Assembly (NCBI GenBank): GCA_009779015.1
Contig: WRFC01000055.1
Coordinates: 1-5,893, forward strand
Direction: 5' to 3'
Length of the DNA stretch: 5,893 bases
Origin: Coriobacteriia bacterium
GTDB lineage: Bacteria > Actinomycetota > Coriobacteriia > Coriobacteriales > UBA8131
Shown: one piece after another, positions 5,709 to 5,893 of the stretch
How the letters are laid out: every line of letters starts with the position of its first letter
Position numbering within the stretch: position 1 is the stretch's first letter
Program-made: the position numbers and the translations under genes
Notes under the pieces: generated by a model
What the model was told of the DNA's origin: nothing
Databases searched by the model: none
What the model saw: the letters and a program-made list of their open reading frames with translations, nothing else

Positions 5709-5752
5709 CGCGTGGCGCTGCGCATGCCGCGCCGCGCCCACGGGCATGCGGC
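5705..5752. repeat. Structured GC-rich repeat, copy 2
   Basis: The same left block (5705-5723) and right block (5733-5752) as copy 1 are separated by 9 nt instead of 4. GGGCGCG (5706-5712) pairs with CGCGCCC (5733-5739), and inside it GCGC (5715-5718) can pair with GCGC (5729-5732), giving up to 11 GC pairs. The centre differs from copy 1 while the arms are kept, as expected of a mobile or structured intergenic repeat. Confidence 0.75.
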
Positions 5753-5770
5753 AAAGGAAAAGCGCCAATC

Positions 5771-5795
5771 AAGCCAATAACGAAGCCCAATAACG
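5771..5795. repeat. Imperfect 12/13-bp tandem repeat
   Basis: AAGCCAATAACG (5771-5782) is followed directly by AAGCCCAATAACG (5783-5795), differing by one inserted C. A further CCAAT lies at 5765-5769. It may be a small duplication or a pair of binding sites for a gene beyond the right edge. Confidence 0.5.
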
Positions 5796-5893
5796 ATGCA
5801 AATAGGAGGCGGCGGCACAGAAAAGCCGAAATCTGGCTGAGATGACGCCAAATGAACGGTTTTTACGGCCGCCCCAACCACCGCCAATTTACC

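Larger units (their letters stand above)
5495..5893. other. 399-bp gene-free tail, GC-rich with repeats
   Basis: No reading frame here has a credible ribosome site or recognisable protein. The translations on both strands are Arg/Ala/Pro/Gly-rich, as expected from GC-rich noncoding DNA. The stretch holds two copies of a structured repeat, a G-rich tract, four GCATGC palindromes within 140 bp and a small tandem repeat. The last 140 bp are less GC-rich and may be the upstream region of a gene beyond the window. Confidence 0.7.

Noticed and set aside
5576..5752. CRISPR array
   Set aside because: There are only two copies, internal gaps vary, and there is no regular spacer pattern. The arms are all-GC palindromes, which fits an intergenic repeat instead.
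5576..5752. Repeat hairpins as intrinsic terminators
   Set aside because: Neither copy is followed by a T run on either strand.
5804..5809. AGGAGG-like ribosome site
   Set aside because: The match is good but no start codon lies within the next 5-15 nt on the plus strand.
5507..5845. Plus-strand open frames after the ATPase (112 and 63 residues)
   Set aside because: They are composed of repeat-derived Arg/Gly/Ala sequence without a family match or ribosome site, and are best explained as stop-poor GC-rich DNA.
5447..5887. Long open frame on the minus strand across the tail (146 residues)
   Set aside because: It overlaps the ATPase 3' end, has Arg/Pro/Ala-rich low-complexity translation dictated by the GC-rich repeats, lacks a ribosome site and shows no domain.

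Overview
The window looks like a cell-surface polysaccharide locus from a GC-rich Gram-positive bacterium, most likely an actinomycetote. A member of the Coriobacteriia (Collinsella/Olsenella-like) is my best guess. The basis is the GC-rich coding sequence, a small two-membrane-segment protein of an actinobacterial family often misnamed 'LigA', and an export permease whose N-terminus resembles what I remember from that class. The lineage is inference and no marker gene is present.

Layout: positions 9-1876 are on the minus strand and hold a family-2 (GT-A) glycosyltransferase (800-1876) followed by the membrane protein (9-635). These are separated by a 164-bp gap with an AT-rich promoter-like patch. 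Positions 1957-5494 are on the plus strand and form a compact three-gene unit. It comprises a membrane-anchored FlaA1/CapD/PglF-type nucleotide-sugar 4,6-dehydratase (1957-3918), an ABC-2 polysaccharide export permease (about 3946-4722) and its ATPase (4715-5494), the last two overlapping by 8 bp. The two directions diverge from an 80-bp region (1877-1956). In it, two -10-like hexamers on opposite strands overlap by 2 bp, and one would give a leaderless glycosyltransferase mRNA. The last 399 bp (5495-5893) have no gene I can support. They contain a weak terminator candidate, two copies of a structured GC-rich repeat, a G-rich tract and a short tandem repeat.

Working model: the dehydratase makes a UDP-4-keto-6-deoxy sugar precursor, the glycosyltransferase adds a sugar to a lipid-linked glycan, and the permease/ATPase pair exports the finished glycan across the membrane. 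The ATPase lacks the C-terminal glycan-binding domain found in some Wzt proteins. The most unusual features are a collagen-like (Gly-Ala-Ala/Pro)8 tail on the dehydratase encoded by 9-bp tandem repeats, the overlapping divergent promoter with a possible 13-residue leader ORF, and the structured repeat pair downstream. I see no clearly new multi-gene system.
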